Notes: a model not told the origin generated them from the sequence alone. Shown: positions 26,264 through 35,590, counted from the first letter of the stretch. The stretch: DNA of 64,000 nucleotides from Bradyrhizobium barranii subsp. barranii (GCF_017565645.3 NZ_CP086136.1:9717501-9781500), one strand, 5' to 3'. Made by a program: numbers and translations.

Positions 26264-27247
26264 ATGCGCGCGAGCAGAATGCTGTCGATCCTCACCACCC
26301 TCCAGGCCAGGGGGCAGGTCACTGCGCCCGAGCTTGCGGAAGCCTGCGAGGTCTCGGTGCGCACGATCTATCGCGACATCGACGCGCTCGCGGCGTCCGG
26401 CGTCCCTGTTTACGCCGACCGTGGCGCGGAGGGCGGCTATCGCCTGCTCGACGGTTATCGCGTGCGTTTGAACGGCCTGTCGCAGAACGAGGCGGAGGCC
26501 CTCTTCCTTGCGGGACTGCCGGGACCGGCCGCGGCGCTCGGGCTGGACGCGGCGATGATCGCCGCGCAGAACAAGCTGATGGCGGCACTCCCTGCCAACC
26601 TTCGCGAAGATGCCGGGCGGATGCAGGAGCGTTTTCACCTGGACGCACCCGGCTGGTTCGGCGAGACGGAAGAGCCCAAACATCTGCGCACCATTGCCGG
26701 CGCGGCTCTGCGCGGGACGCTGATCAAGATCCGCTACCAGAGCTGGCGCGCGGAGAAGCAGCGCCGCGTCGCACCGCTCGGGCTCGTGCTGAAAGGCGGC
26801 AGCTGGTATCTCGCCGGTCACGTCGACGGCAGCACGCGCACCTATCGCATCGCGCGCGTGCTGGACTGTACCGCGCTCGACGATCGCTTCGATCGTCCCG
26901 CCGCGTTCGATCTCGCCGCCTATTGGCAGGCCGCGACGCTTCGCCTCGAAGCCGAGATGCATCCCAATGTCGCGATCGTGCGACTGTCGCCGTTCGGCGT
27001 CAAATTGCTCGACGCGCTGAGCCAGCCTTACGTCAAGGCGCGCACGCAACTTGAAGAGACCATCGATGCGGACGGCTGGCGCATCGCGCGCGTGCCAACC
27101 GGCAAGACCTCATGGCACGCGGCATCCGAATTGCTGCGGCTTGGGTCCGAAGCCGAAGTGCTGGAGCCCGCCGATCTCCGCGAGAAGATGGCGGAGATGA
27201 CGCAGGCGATGGCTGCGCGCTATCGCGCAGCGGCGCGAAAAGCCTGA
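26264..27247 (+). CDS. YafY-family transcriptional regulator (HTH_11-WYL-WCX)
   Basis: 327 residues. N-terminal HTH (RMLSILTTLQARGQVTAPEL...VSVRTIYRDIDALA), middle WYL domain (RYQSWRAEKQRRVAPLGLVL, then GSWYLAGHVDGSTRTYRIARV), and a complete C-terminal WCX segment. The start is only 10 bases after the palindrome. It is very likely autoregulated and represses or activates the divergent GST. Confidence 0.88.
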   Translation: MRASRMLSILTTLQARGQVTAPELAEACEVSVRTIYRDIDALAASGVPVYADRGAEGGYRLLDGYRVRLNGLSQNEAEALFLAGLPGPAAALGLDAAMIAAQNKLMAALPANLREDAGRMQERFHLDAPGWFGETEEPKHLRTIAGAALRGTLIKIRYQSWRAEKQRRVAPLGLVLKGGSWYLAGHVDGSTRTYRIARVLDCTALDDRFDRPAAFDLAAYWQAATLRLEAEMHPNVAIVRLSPFGVKLLDALSQPYVKARTQLEETIDADGWRIARVPTGKTSWHAASELLRLGSEAEVLEPADLREKMAEMTQAMAARYRAAARKA

Positions 27248-27385
27248 CGGCGGCGCATTTCGCCGAAGCCCACGAAACATTCCTGAAACACGATTCCTGC
27301 CTCGCGCCCTGAACGCGTTCGCGTCTCGGCTCGACGGAGAAGCAGGGACACAACAACGGCCTTAGCGCCACACTGGAGAATGAAA

Positions 27386-27619
27386 ATGTTTCGTAAGCTT
27401 GCTCTTGGTCTGATCGCCGCTGGTTCGCTTGGTGTTGCCGCTCTCGCGCCCACCGCGGCTTCGGCCCACGGCTTCCATCATCACTGGGGTCCCGGCTGGG
27501 GCTTTGGCGGCGTCTACGTCAACACCGGCGTCAGCAACTGCTACCAGGAGCGCGTCGTCCGGACTCGCCATGGCCTGCGCGTCCGCGTCGTGAATGTCTG
27601 CGCCTACGGGATCTACTGA
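27386..27619 (+). CDS. small secreted protein
   Basis: 77 residues. A Sec signal (FRKLALGLIAAGSLGVAAL...AASA) is followed by a His/Gly/Trp-rich mature part (HGFHHHWGPGWGFGG) and two cysteines (NCYQERVV, NVCAYG) that could form a disulfide. I prefer ATG 27386 because GGAG lies 7 bases upstream; ATG 27380 is an alternative. Similar HHW/Gly-rich periplasmic proteins are common in Bradyrhizobium, with unknown function and possible metal binding. Confidence 0.7.
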   Translation: MFRKLALGLIAAGSLGVAALAPTAASAHGFHHHWGPGWGFGGVYVNTGVSNCYQERVVRTRHGLRVRVVNVCAYGIY

Positions 27620-27640
27620 TATCTGACGTCCTCGACAAAG

Positions 27641-27667
27641 CTCCGGTCGCGCTGCGGCCGGAGTTTT
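27641..27667 (+). terminator. rho-independent terminator
   Basis: A 10-base-pair stem CTCCGGTCGC/GCGGCCGGAG (one G-T pair) with a GCT loop and a TTTT tail, 22 bases after the small secreted protein. It also faces the end of the convergent desaturase gene and may act in both directions. Confidence 0.8.
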
Positions 27668-27675
27668 GCATTGGG

Positions 27676-28623
27676 TTAACCAATCTGCCGATGCCGGCGA
27701 AACCAGGCCCAGGTCTCGCGCGTCGTCCTGATATAGCCGCGGCCGCGATAGACGATCTCGTCGTCGACGATCTCGTTCAGCTTCGGCAGCGCGTGAAACG
27801 GGATCGAGGGATAGGCGTGGTGCTCGACGTGGTAGGGCATATTCCACGCGAACCATTTGACGATCGCGCTGGTGTAGGTGGTGCGGGTGTTCTGGAAGGC
27901 GCTGCGGGTGCGGTCGCAGCCGGTGTGCTCGGCATAGAGATAGGGCCGCAGGAAGGACTGCCCGATGATCAGCGGGACAATCCAGACCCAGAGCAGCAAC
28001 GCCGAGGAAAACCACAGCGAGAGCGCAAGCAACAGCGCATAGAGCCCGGCATAGGCGCGCGCCTCGCGCACGATCGTGGCGCGCTTGTTTTCGGGAATCC
28101 AGGGCACCGTGACCTTGCCGGTGACGGCGTGGCCGAGCATCAACCGGAGGCGGCCGGCGACCTGAAGCAGGCCGCTATAGGCGAGCGCGAGTTGCGTGTC
28201 GGATGTCGGCTTCACGCCGACGATCAGCTCCGGGTCCTTGTCCGGATCCTGGGTGTAGCGGTGATGGTCCCAGTGAAACAGGCAGTAATATTCGTAAGGT
28301 TGTCCGATGATGAAGGCCGAGGGATAGCCGACCGCAAGGTTGAGGCCACGGCTCCTGAACGCGGTCTTGTGCGCGGTCTCGTGCAGCGCCATGAACAGGA
28401 AGGCGACGAAATAGCCCTGCACCGCCATCAGCGGCAGCGCCCATAACACGCCCCAGGCTGAAGAGACCTTCCAGACCAGCGCGCCGACCAGCACGACCAG
28501 GCCGTAATGGCTGAGACTTTTCGCGGCCCCCCTGAGGTCCGAGCGCACCGACAATTCGCGCAGCATGGCCGGGCTCAGCGGCTTCAGACGATGGCCGGGC
28601 TCTGAAACGGTCGCGTCAGTCAT
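27676..28623 (-). CDS. fatty acid desaturase family protein
   Basis: A 315-residue membrane di-iron enzyme. The three histidine boxes are HETAH (about residue 81), HWDHHRYTQD (about 117) and HVEHHAYPS (about 268), with four or more hydrophobic segments between them. It could desaturate or hydroxylate a lipid or carotenoid-like substrate; the exact reaction is unknown. The stop lies close to the convergent terminator, and it is 15 bases downstream of the alpha/beta hydrolase gene. Confidence 0.85.
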   Translation of the reverse strand: MTDATVSEPGHRLKPLSPAMLRELSVRSDLRGAAKSLSHYGLVVLVGALVWKVSSAWGVLWALPLMAVQGYFVAFLFMALHETAHKTAFRSRGLNLAVGYPSAFIIGQPYEYYCLFHWDHHRYTQDPDKDPELIVGVKPTSDTQLALAYSGLLQVAGRLRLMLGHAVTGKVTVPWIPENKRATIVREARAYAGLYALLLALSLWFSSALLLWVWIVPLIIGQSFLRPYLYAEHTGCDRTRSAFQNTRTTYTSAIVKWFAWNMPYHVEHHAYPSIPFHALPKLNEIVDDEIVYRGRGYIRTTRETWAWFRRHRQIG

Positions 28624-28638
28624 GATGGAAGGCTCGCC

Positions 28639-29583
28639 CTATTTGCTGAGAAGCTCTGCGACCTCGGCCTTGAGGAAGGCCTGGTCGCGCGGATTGTTGA
28701 CGGGGTTGCCGGCGCGATGGCCGTGCAGCGACGGGATCGGATGCAGCACCGCCGATTTTGCGTTGACCAGCTTGCCGAGCTCGTCCTCGTTGTCGCGGAC
28801 ATCGAAATAGCGGTCGGTCGCACCCGGCATCAGCAGCATATGCGCCTTGATCGCGGCCAGCGCCCGGTCGAGATCCCCGCCGAATGACGCGCAACGACTG
28901 ATGTCACCGCGCTGCCAGATCCCGGCTTGCGCGAGGAGATCGTTGGCGTCACGCCGGGCAAAGGTCGCGTCCCAATTGCGGGCCAGATAGTCCTCGAGCG
29001 AGGTGAAACCCGCCTCGCGCCAGAGCTCGTCGCGGTAAAAGCCGTGCGACATCGCCCAGCCGGCATAGACGCGCCCCATGGCGCGATAGCCGGCGACGGG
29101 CTTCTCGACGAAGCGGCCGTCACGGAAGGCGGGATCACCGGTCAGCGCAGCCTTCACGCTTTCGAGGAAGACGTAATTATAGGGTGCACATCGCGCACTG
29201 CCGCAGACCACCGCGGCCCGCGCGACCATGTCGGGGTGCCGCGCCGCCCAGTGATAGGTCTGCATGCCGCCCATCGACCAGCCATAGACCAGCGCGAGTT
29301 TTGTGATGCCGAAGCGCTCGGTCAGCAGCCGGTGCTGGATCGCGATGGCGTCGTGATAGGTGATTTGCGGGAATGGTGCCTCGCCGGAATTCGACGGCGA
29401 GGACGACAGGCCGTTGCCGAACAGGTTCGGGATGATGATGAAGTAGCGCGTAGGGTCGAGCACGCCATCGGGCCCGATCAGCCATTCCGTGTCGTAGTGT
29501 TGGGCGCTGAACGAGGTCGGGTAGAGGATGACGTTGTCCCTGGCGGGGCTGAGGGTGCCGTAGGTCTTGTAGGCGAGCTTCAT
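28639..29583 (-). CDS. alpha/beta hydrolase, homoserine O-acetyltransferase-like, with an N-terminal frameshift
   Basis: 314 residues in the intact frame, starting MKLAYKTYG. It has the nucleophile elbow VYGWSMGGMQ and a C-terminal PSLHGHRAGNP that carries the likely catalytic His. A further N-terminus (MTGQRDYEIFEAGDV, ATG at 29657) runs in another frame and stops exactly at the ATG of the main frame. Adding one base near 29609 would give a continuous DVTLQSGAVFPAMKLAY. So a single-base deletion, real or technical, separates the first 20 or so residues. Family members acylate or hydrolyse small molecules; the substrate is not known. Confidence 0.75.
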   Translation of the reverse strand: MKLAYKTYGTLSPARDNVILYPTSFSAQHYDTEWLIGPDGVLDPTRYFIIIPNLFGNGLSSSPSNSGEAPFPQITYHDAIAIQHRLLTERFGITKLALVYGWSMGGMQTYHWAARHPDMVARAAVVCGSARCAPYNYVFLESVKAALTGDPAFRDGRFVEKPVAGYRAMGRVYAGWAMSHGFYRDELWREAGFTSLEDYLARNWDATFARRDANDLLAQAGIWQRGDISRCASFGGDLDRALAAIKAHMLLMPGATDRYFDVRDNEDELGKLVNAKSAVLHPIPSLHGHRAGNPVNNPRDQAFLKAEVAELLSK

Positions 29584-29759
29584 CGCGGGGAAGACGGCGC
29601 CGGACTGAACGTGACGTCGCCGGCCTCAAAGATCTCGTAGTCGCGCTGCCCGGTCATGCGTCCAACTCCCGCTCACGCGGCCGCAGCATGCGCCCGCCGA
29701 GACAACGATGCATTGTTCGTGCCGGACCGGCAAACGCATCATTGCGTCGCGCTTAATAT

Positions 29760-29776
29760 CTGTACCTGTAGTACAG
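29760..29776. promoter_or_regulatory. inverted repeat, possible operator
   Basis: CTGTAC-CTGTA-GTACAG, a perfect 6-5-6 inverted repeat, about 100 bases upstream of the alpha/beta hydrolase start at 29657 (minus strand) and in the only gap between it and the MBL-fold gene. Its size suits a TetR/GntR-like site; the regulator is unknown. Confidence 0.4.
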
Positions 29777-29813
29777 CTATTAGAGCGGAGCAAGGGGGTT
29801 TGGTCGTCACGCG

Positions 29814-30617
29814 TCAGGCGATGGCCGCGATGTATCGCTGCACGGATGCTGCGAATGCGGCCTTGGCGCCGGAGGCGATGTTGCGGCCCCACCAGGCGCC
29901 GTAGATGCGGTCAAAGGCGAGCGGCTCCACAGCAGTCGCGATCCGCCGCACCGCGGCGGCGTTGAGCGGCATGTAGTTGGGATAGGAGTACATGAAGCTG
30001 ACGAAGCGGCGGTCCATCGCCACCTGCGCGATGTCGCCCGTGAGCAGCGCGCCCTTGCCATCCGCACCGCGCACATGGTGCAGCATGGTGGCGCCCGCGA
30101 AATGACCGCCGGTGCGCAGCAGCAGCACATCGTCGGAGATGCGCTGCTGATCGCCGGTCCAGTGCACGATCGAGGGATGCGGCCGCATCACCCATTGGCG
30201 ATCATCGGCATGCAGATAGACCGGCACACCGCCGAACGCCTCGCTCCAGTCGGCAAGCGCGCCATAGAAGTGTGGGTGCGAGATCGCGATCGCCTTCAGC
30301 CCGCCGAGCGAACGCACATGCGCGATAGCTTCCGACGTCGCTAGCGGGACGCAGTCCCACATCAGACAGCCGTCGCCGAGCGGCACTAACAGCGCGCGCT
30401 GGCCGATGGCGAAGCTCGGCTCGGACCCGATGCCGGTGAGGCCGAGATCATCCCGCCAGGCAAGGCGGTGCCGTTCCGCCAACGCTTCGCGTGTGAGGAA
30501 GAGTTGGCCCTTCCAGTTCACGAACTGCCGCTCGTCCTCGCAGATCGGACAGGATGCGGGCGGTCTTTCGCTTTCAGGAAATTGCGCGCCGCAGGTTTCG
30601 CAGGTCCAGAGAGGCAT
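29814..30617 (-). CDS. MBL-fold protein with N-terminal zinc ribbon
   Basis: 267 residues. A four-cysteine ribbon (WTCETCGAQF, SCPICEDERQF) precedes a metallo-beta-lactamase-like domain. AIAISHPHFYGALADW replaces the classical HxHxDH, so only part of the di-metal site is evident; TGGHFAGATMLHH and LLTGDIAQVAMD supply further ligands. Probably a hydrolase with altered metal binding. The start is placed at MPLWTCETCG (30617); ATG 30623 is close by. Confidence 0.7.
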   Translation of the reverse strand: MPLWTCETCGAQFPESERPPASCPICEDERQFVNWKGQLFLTREALAERHRLAWRDDLGLTGIGSEPSFAIGQRALLVPLGDGCLMWDCVPLATSEAIAHVRSLGGLKAIAISHPHFYGALADWSEAFGGVPVYLHADDRQWVMRPHPSIVHWTGDQQRISDDVLLLRTGGHFAGATMLHHVRGADGKGALLTGDIAQVAMDRRFVSFMYSYPNYMPLNAAAVRRIATAVEPLAFDRIYGAWWGRNIASGAKAAFAASVQRYIAAIA

Positions 30618-30836
30618 GGCCATGATCCAGAAGAAGGAGGGGACACCCACGAGATGACGCCGTAGCCCTCCCATCGCAAGGGCGGAGGAACCAACCCGGC
30701 CAGCACATGTTACTTTCCGGTCCGCCCCGGCGCCAGTTGGCCGGTCATGTCAGCCCGTCTCGTCAGCCCTGCTTGTGCAAGACCATTTCCGCCGGCAGTC
30801 GCTCAACGTCCCGATGGCATCGCGCTCCCCTCCCCG

Positions 30837-30978
30837 CCGCTGTCGGGCTATCTCGGCTACAAGTTCGGCTATGTCGCCGTGTTCGTGCTGGTGGCCGTGT
30901 TCGGCGCCATCGCGATCGCCTGCGTGCTGATGATCCCCGCAAAGGCGATCGACGATCGCGCCTCGCGCGGCTGCAAGG
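30837..30978 (+). pseudogene. C-terminal remnant of an MFS transporter
   Basis: The frame encodes SGYLGYKFGYVAVFVLVAVF and IACVLMIPAKAIDDRASR, a last transmembrane helix plus basic tail typical of major facilitator proteins. Nothing upstream continues it, so only the end of a lost gene remains. It runs in frame into the region upstream of the AraC gene, which explains why an ORF finder joins them. Confidence 0.6.
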
Positions 30979-31154
30979 AGAATGCCCCCGACAGCGCGCC
31001 GGATCTCGGCACACCGGGCTGCGGCACCAGGTCGCGGTCACAGCGCGTCATCGCGAGTGGCTTATCACGCAATCCGGCGCTTTTGCGGTTGCGGAGCACC
31101 GGCCTGACGATACAACCTGCCGTAAATCGCCAACTAACCTGCCCTTCCCGATCG

Positions 31155-32102
31155 ATGATCCAGCAACTCTCATTCGATGGCGACCCGAATGGCCAGGCCT
31201 ATGAAAGATGGCGCGAGCAGTTCTGCCGCCAGGTCGCCGACGTCGATTTCGTTCCGATCGGGGAAGGACGTGTTCACCGGACCATTTCGCCGGCCATTCT
31301 TCCGCGCCTCCGACTCTCGGCCTCGTTCGGCACGCCGATGTCCTTCGTATCGCTGGGGACGAACGACGAACTGGTGATCACGATGTCGCCGAATTCGGCG
31401 CTGAGCGGGGCCATGGGACGACGTCCGCTGGAGGTCGCCGCCGGCGACGTCACGATCGGCGACCCCTCGATCAAGGGCGCCCATATCACCCAGACGACGC
31501 ACGGCAACTTCCAGACCGCGCTGCTGCCGCGCAAGGCGCTGCTGCGCGCGTGCCCCAATGCCGAGGACCTGATCGCGCAGTCGATCCCCGGCGCCAATCC
31601 GATCACGTCGATGTTCCTGCGATATTATGACCTCGCGCACACTTATGCCGACAAGCTCGCGCCCGCGGAGCTCGATGCGGTCTCGCAGCATTTGTTCGAC
31701 CTCTCCGCGCTGATGATCGGAGCGCGCGGCGATGTCGCCGAGCAAGCTCGGATGCGCGGCCTTGCGGCGGCGCGTCTCGAAGCCCTCAAGTCCGACATCC
31801 TGGCGCAGCTCGACAACCCCGCGCTGTCGCTCAGCGTCCTTTCAGCCGCGCACCGGATCAGCCCGCGCACGATCCAGTTGATGTTCGAGCAGGCCGGCAT
31901 CACCTATAGCGGTTTCGTGCTGGAGCAGCGGCTGCTGCGCGCCGAGCGGCTGCTTCGAAATCCAAACCTGCGCGCGCGCAAGATCATCGAGATCGCGCAC
32001 CTCGCCGGCTTTCACGACGTTTCCTACTTCCACCGCGCATTCCGCCGCCGCTTCGGACGGACGCCCGACGACGTCAGGAAGCTCTCCGGCGAGATGGGCT
32101 AA
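31155..32102 (+). CDS. AraC-family transcriptional regulator
   Basis: 315 residues. An N-terminal AraC-binding-like (PF14525-type) domain is followed by a C-terminal double HTH (LSLSVLSAAHRISPRTIQLMF ... IIEIAHLAGFHDVSYFHRAF and RRRFGRTPDDVRKL). Its stop overlaps that of the convergent MDR gene by 4 bases. The target is unknown. The longer frame upstream is an MFS remnant, so ATG 31155 is preferred. Confidence 0.85.
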   Translation: MIQQLSFDGDPNGQAYERWREQFCRQVADVDFVPIGEGRVHRTISPAILPRLRLSASFGTPMSFVSLGTNDELVITMSPNSALSGAMGRRPLEVAAGDVTIGDPSIKGAHITQTTHGNFQTALLPRKALLRACPNAEDLIAQSIPGANPITSMFLRYYDLAHTYADKLAPAELDAVSQHLFDLSALMIGARGDVAEQARMRGLAAARLEALKSDILAQLDNPALSLSVLSAAHRISPRTIQLMFEQAGITYSGFVLEQRLLRAERLLRNPNLRARKIIEIAHLAGFHDVSYFHRAFRRRFGRTPDDVRKLSGEMG

Positions 32103-33106
32103 GGAAACTCAACCACGATCTTGCCGAAGTGACCGCCCTGCTGCATCAGCCGCAACGCGTCCGGCACGGCATCGAAGCCGAACGCACGGTCGATCACCGG
32201 CTTCATGCCATTGCGGCCGATCGCGGCCGTCATCCCCTCGAACATCCGACGGCTGCCGACTGACAGGCCGATGACGTGCAGGTTCTTGGAGAACAGGCTC
32301 GGTATCGCGATCTGCTGCGAGAAGCCGGTGAGCACGCCGATCACCAGAATGTTGCCACCGACCCTGATAGCCTCGAGCGACTGTGCAAAGGTATCCTTGC
32401 CGCCGACCTCGACGACGTGATCGACGCCGCCGCCGGTCCAATCGGCCGCGGCCTTGCCCCATTCCGGCACCGAACGATAATTGATGGTGTGGTCGGCGCC
32501 GAGCGCCCTGGCACGTTCGAGCTTCTCGTCGCTCGACGACGTCACGATCACGCTCGCGCCGGCGAGTTTTGCGAATTGCAGCGCGAAGATCGAGACACCG
32601 CCGGTGCCCTGCACCAGCACGGTGTCACCGGGTTTCACCCTGGCCTCCTCGAACAGCGCGCGCCACGCCGTGAGCCCGGCGCAGGGCAGCGTCGCCGCTT
32701 CCAGGAATGAAAGGTGCGATGGAATGCGGCTGACGCCCTCGGCATCGAGCAGCATCACCTCCTGCAACACGCCCGGGCGTGTGCCGCCGAGCGCATAACG
32801 GCGGCTGGTCGCCGACACCTTCCCGTCGATCCAGGACTGGAAAAACATCAGACAGACACGATCGCCAACCGCGACGCGGGTAACGCCGTCGCCGACCGCG
32901 ATGACTTCGCCGGCACCGTCCGAGAACGGGATCAGCGGCAATCGTGAGACGCCGCCCTTGCCCTGCACCGTGAGCAGATCACGATAGTTGAGCGATGCCG
33001 CCTTCATCCGCACCGCGACCTGGCCGGGGCCAGGCGTGGGCTCGGGTAGATCGGACAGCTCCAACCCCTCGATCGACCAGTCGCGCCCGACCTGCCAGAC
33101 CTTCAT
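32099..33106 (-). CDS. zinc-independent alcohol dehydrogenase/quinone reductase-like MDR protein
   Basis: 335 residues. The GroES-like N-terminus (AASLNYRDLLTVQGKGG, NYRDL typical of MDR proteins) and Rossmann fold (VLVQGTGGVSIFALQFAKLAG) are clear. The zinc-ligand Cys cluster of alcohol dehydrogenases is absent, so it is more likely a quinone oxidoreductase or acryloyl-CoA-like reductase. The ATG at 33106 follows GGAGCGGTC. It lies 16 bases after the acyl-CoA synthetase and is probably in the same operon. Confidence 0.85.
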   Translation of the reverse strand: MKVWQVGRDWSIEGLELSDLPEPTPGPGQVAVRMKAASLNYRDLLTVQGKGGVSRLPLIPFSDGAGEVIAVGDGVTRVAVGDRVCLMFFQSWIDGKVSATSRRYALGGTRPGVLQEVMLLDAEGVSRIPSHLSFLEAATLPCAGLTAWRALFEEARVKPGDTVLVQGTGGVSIFALQFAKLAGASVIVTSSSDEKLERARALGADHTINYRSVPEWGKAAADWTGGGVDHVVEVGGKDTFAQSLEAIRVGGNILVIGVLTGFSQQIAIPSLFSKNLHVIGLSVGSRRMFEGMTAAIGRNGMKPVIDRAFGFDAVPDALRLMQQGGHFGKIVVEFP

Positions 33107-33122
33107 GGCGACCGCTCCGTGC

Positions 33123-34736
33123 TTACGTCCCAAAATTCTTCTGGATCGCCTTGTCGAGCGTCTCGCCGCCGACGAAGCGCTGGCGCAGCTCGCGCTTGAG
33201 CAGCTTGCCGCTCGGGTTCTTCGGCAGGCTGTCGACGAAGATCACGCGCTTGGGCACCTTGAAATGCGCCATCTGGCCGGCGCAGTGCTTGATGACGGCG
33301 TCCTCATCCAGCGTCTCGCCGGTCTTGACCACGACGATCGCGGTCACCGCCTCGATCCAGCGCGGATCGGGCAGGCCAACCACGGCAACCTCGGAGACCG
33401 GAGGGATGCGGTAGACCATCTCCTCGACCTCGCGGCTCGCGACATTCTCGCCGCCGGTCTTGATCATGTCCTTGACGCGGTCGACCACGGTGATGTGGCC
33501 GTCCTCATCAACGGTGGCGAGATCGCCGGAGTGAAACCAGCCGCCGGCGAAGGCCGCCGCGGTCTTCACGGGGTCATTGTAATAGCCGGAGAGCAGATGC
33601 GGCGAGCGGTGCACGATCTCCCCGACCTCGCCGACTTTCACATCTTCCATCGCCGTATTGACCACGCGCGTCTCGACATTGAGCACGGGCTTGCCGGCCG
33701 AGCCGGCCTTGCGCAGCTGGTCCTCGGGCCGCAGTACGGTCGCGAGTGGCGCGATCTCGGTCTGGCCGTAGAAATTCCAAAATTTGACGTTGGGCAGGCG
33801 GCGCTGCAGCTCGAGCAGCACCTCCACCGGCATGATCGAGGCGCCGTAATAGCCCTTCTGCAAGGTCGACAGATCGGTCTTGTCGAAATTCGGCGAGCGC
33901 AGCATCGCGATCCAGATCGTCGGCGGCGCGAAGAACGAGGTGATCTTGTGCGTCTGGATCAGCGCCAGGATGTTGTCGGCGGTCGGCTTGCCCGTGATCA
34001 CGCCGGAGGCGCCGAGATAGATCTGCGGCCCCAGGAAGACGTCGAGCTGGGCGCAGTGATAGAGCGGCAGCGCGTGCAGGAACTTGTCGTCCACGCTCAT
34101 GCCGCCGTCGATGATGCAGCTGACGTACTGCCACATCACGGCTTCATGGGTCAGCATCGCGCCCTTTGGCAGCGATTCCGTGCCGCTGGTGTAGACGATC
34201 TGTGCGAGATCGCGGCTGTCGACCGAGGCCTCCAGGAACGACCCGTCGGGGCTGAGGAGATCGTCGAAAGTGGTGATGTCCGCGGGCGCCGTGGCCGGAT
34301 CCTCGCCCGGCAGCCAGATCATCTTTTCGACCGTGCAATCCCCGGCGCTTGCGGCCTTTGCCGGCTCGACGAAATCGGGGCCGGTCGCGAGCAGCTTCGC
34401 GCCGGAGCTTTTCAGGATGAAATTGATCTCATCCGGGTTGAGCATGAAATTGATCGGCACCAGCACCGCACCGATCCGCGCCAGCGCGAAGCGCAACGCT
34501 GCAAACGCATGCGAATTGCGCGAGAGCACGGCAACGCGATCGCCCTTGCTGACGCCGAGACCGAGCAGGCCGCGTCCGAGCCGGTTGCAGATCGCGTCCA
34601 TCTCGGCAAACGTCCAGCTCACATCGCCGCAGCTCACTGCAAGCTTGTTCGGCTCGCGCCCCGCCGAACGGCGCAAGAGGTCGCCGATGGAGTGCTCGCG
34701 CGCTTTCGAGATGGTAGCCGCGATGTCGCCGGTCAT
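33123..34736 (-). CDS. long-chain-fatty-acid/acyl-CoA synthetase
   Basis: 537 residues. The AMP-binding P-loop is IVYTSGTESLPKGAML (about residues 182-197), the A5-like motif is FYGQTEIAP, the A7 motif is WFHSGDLATVDEDGHI and the C-terminal motif is KNPSGKLLKREL with the catalytic Lys. It activates a carboxylic acid to the CoA thioester. It sits under the GntR-type regulator at 34805 and before the MDR gene; together they look like a small catabolic operon. CGGAGGAACAC precedes the ATG. Confidence 0.9.
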   Translation of the reverse strand: MTGDIAATISKAREHSIGDLLRRSAGREPNKLAVSCGDVSWTFAEMDAICNRLGRGLLGLGVSKGDRVAVLSRNSHAFAALRFALARIGAVLVPINFMLNPDEINFILKSSGAKLLATGPDFVEPAKAASAGDCTVEKMIWLPGEDPATAPADITTFDDLLSPDGSFLEASVDSRDLAQIVYTSGTESLPKGAMLTHEAVMWQYVSCIIDGGMSVDDKFLHALPLYHCAQLDVFLGPQIYLGASGVITGKPTADNILALIQTHKITSFFAPPTIWIAMLRSPNFDKTDLSTLQKGYYGASIMPVEVLLELQRRLPNVKFWNFYGQTEIAPLATVLRPEDQLRKAGSAGKPVLNVETRVVNTAMEDVKVGEVGEIVHRSPHLLSGYYNDPVKTAAAFAGGWFHSGDLATVDEDGHITVVDRVKDMIKTGGENVASREVEEMVYRIPPVSEVAVVGLPDPRWIEAVTAIVVVKTGETLDEDAVIKHCAGQMAHFKVPKRVIFVDSLPKNPSGKLLKRELRQRFVGGETLDKAIQKNFGT

Positions 34737-34804
34737 GTGTTCCTCCGTGTGATGTCTTTATTTGTTGGATTTCTTGGCTGAAATCTTGCGTCTTCCTCAG
34801 GCGC

Positions 34805-35584
34805 CTATCTGCGCCGGGCCGCCTGGGCGTGCTCCATGTACATGTGCTCGACCGACCGATCGAGCGAGGCGATTTTCTCGAAACCGCGCCGCCAGTCCTG
34901 CAAGTGCCGGCGCGTCCAGAGCACGCCCGCCTCGCGGTCGCGGCGGCGGATCGCGTCGATCAGATGGCGATGCGCGGCGACGAGGCGTGGGCCGCCTTCG
35001 GCAACGCCGGTCACGATCATCTCTGTGGTCGGATAGAACAGCTGCGCCGCCGGCTCGCGTGCGAGCTGGAGCACGCGGTTCTGCGAGGCCTTGGCGACCA
35101 GCACGTGGAATTCGGCATCGCATTCGGCAAGCGTGGCCGGATCGCCGACCACGGCCTCGCTGCGCACGAGGTTGTTGGTGAGCTCGGCGAGGTTCTCTTC
35201 GGTCGCCCGCTCCACCGCGCCTTCGATGCTCGCCACCTCCAGCGTCATCGAGGCCTCGTAAAGCTCGCGGAACGTCACCTCGTGCAGCACCAGTGCGCGG
35301 CTCAGGCGGCTTGCGAGCTTGGTGTAGCGCGGCAGGCAGGCGTGCAGACGGCGCGAGGAATCGCGGCTGATCAAGCCGCCCTCCTCCAGCACGCGGATGC
35401 CTTCGCGAATGGTCGAGCGGTTGACACCGAACTGGCGCACCAGATCATGCTCGGTGCCGATGGGATCGCCGGGCTTGATGCGCCCATTGACGATCTCGCG
35501 CTCGATGGCGTCGGCGACTTTCTGATAGGCCGGCGCGACATCGATCGGACGGAAGAGCGGCGAAATCGGCACGGTAGCCCCCAA
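34805..35584 (-). CDS. GntR-family transcriptional regulator (FCD domain)
   Basis: 259 residues. The winged-helix N-terminus (AYQKVADAIEREIVNGRIKP...FGVNRSTIREGIRVLEEGGL) is followed by an FCD helical effector domain with the Asp and His ligands (ECDAEFHVLVAKASQN, AHRHLIDAIRRRD). The operator TTGTCCGACAA lies just upstream of its start and CTTTGTCGGACAAAG upstream of the divergent binding-protein gene, so it should control both. The effector is probably a substrate acid or its CoA ester. Confidence 0.9.
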   Translation of the reverse strand: MGATVPISPLFRPIDVAPAYQKVADAIEREIVNGRIKPGDPIGTEHDLVRQFGVNRSTIREGIRVLEEGGLISRDSSRRLHACLPRYTKLASRLSRALVLHEVTFRELYEASMTLEVASIEGAVERATEENLAELTNNLVRSEAVVGDPATLAECDAEFHVLVAKASQNRVLQLAREPAAQLFYPTTEMIVTGVAEGGPRLVAAHRHLIDAIRRRDREAGVLWTRRHLQDWRRGFEKIASLDRSVEHMYMEHAQAARRR

Positions 35585-35590
35585 TGGCGA

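Noticed and set aside
32988..34781. 597-codon plus-strand frame over the acyl-CoA synthetase
   Set aside because: Antisense shadow in high-GC DNA; the minus strand encodes intact AMP-ligase motifs.
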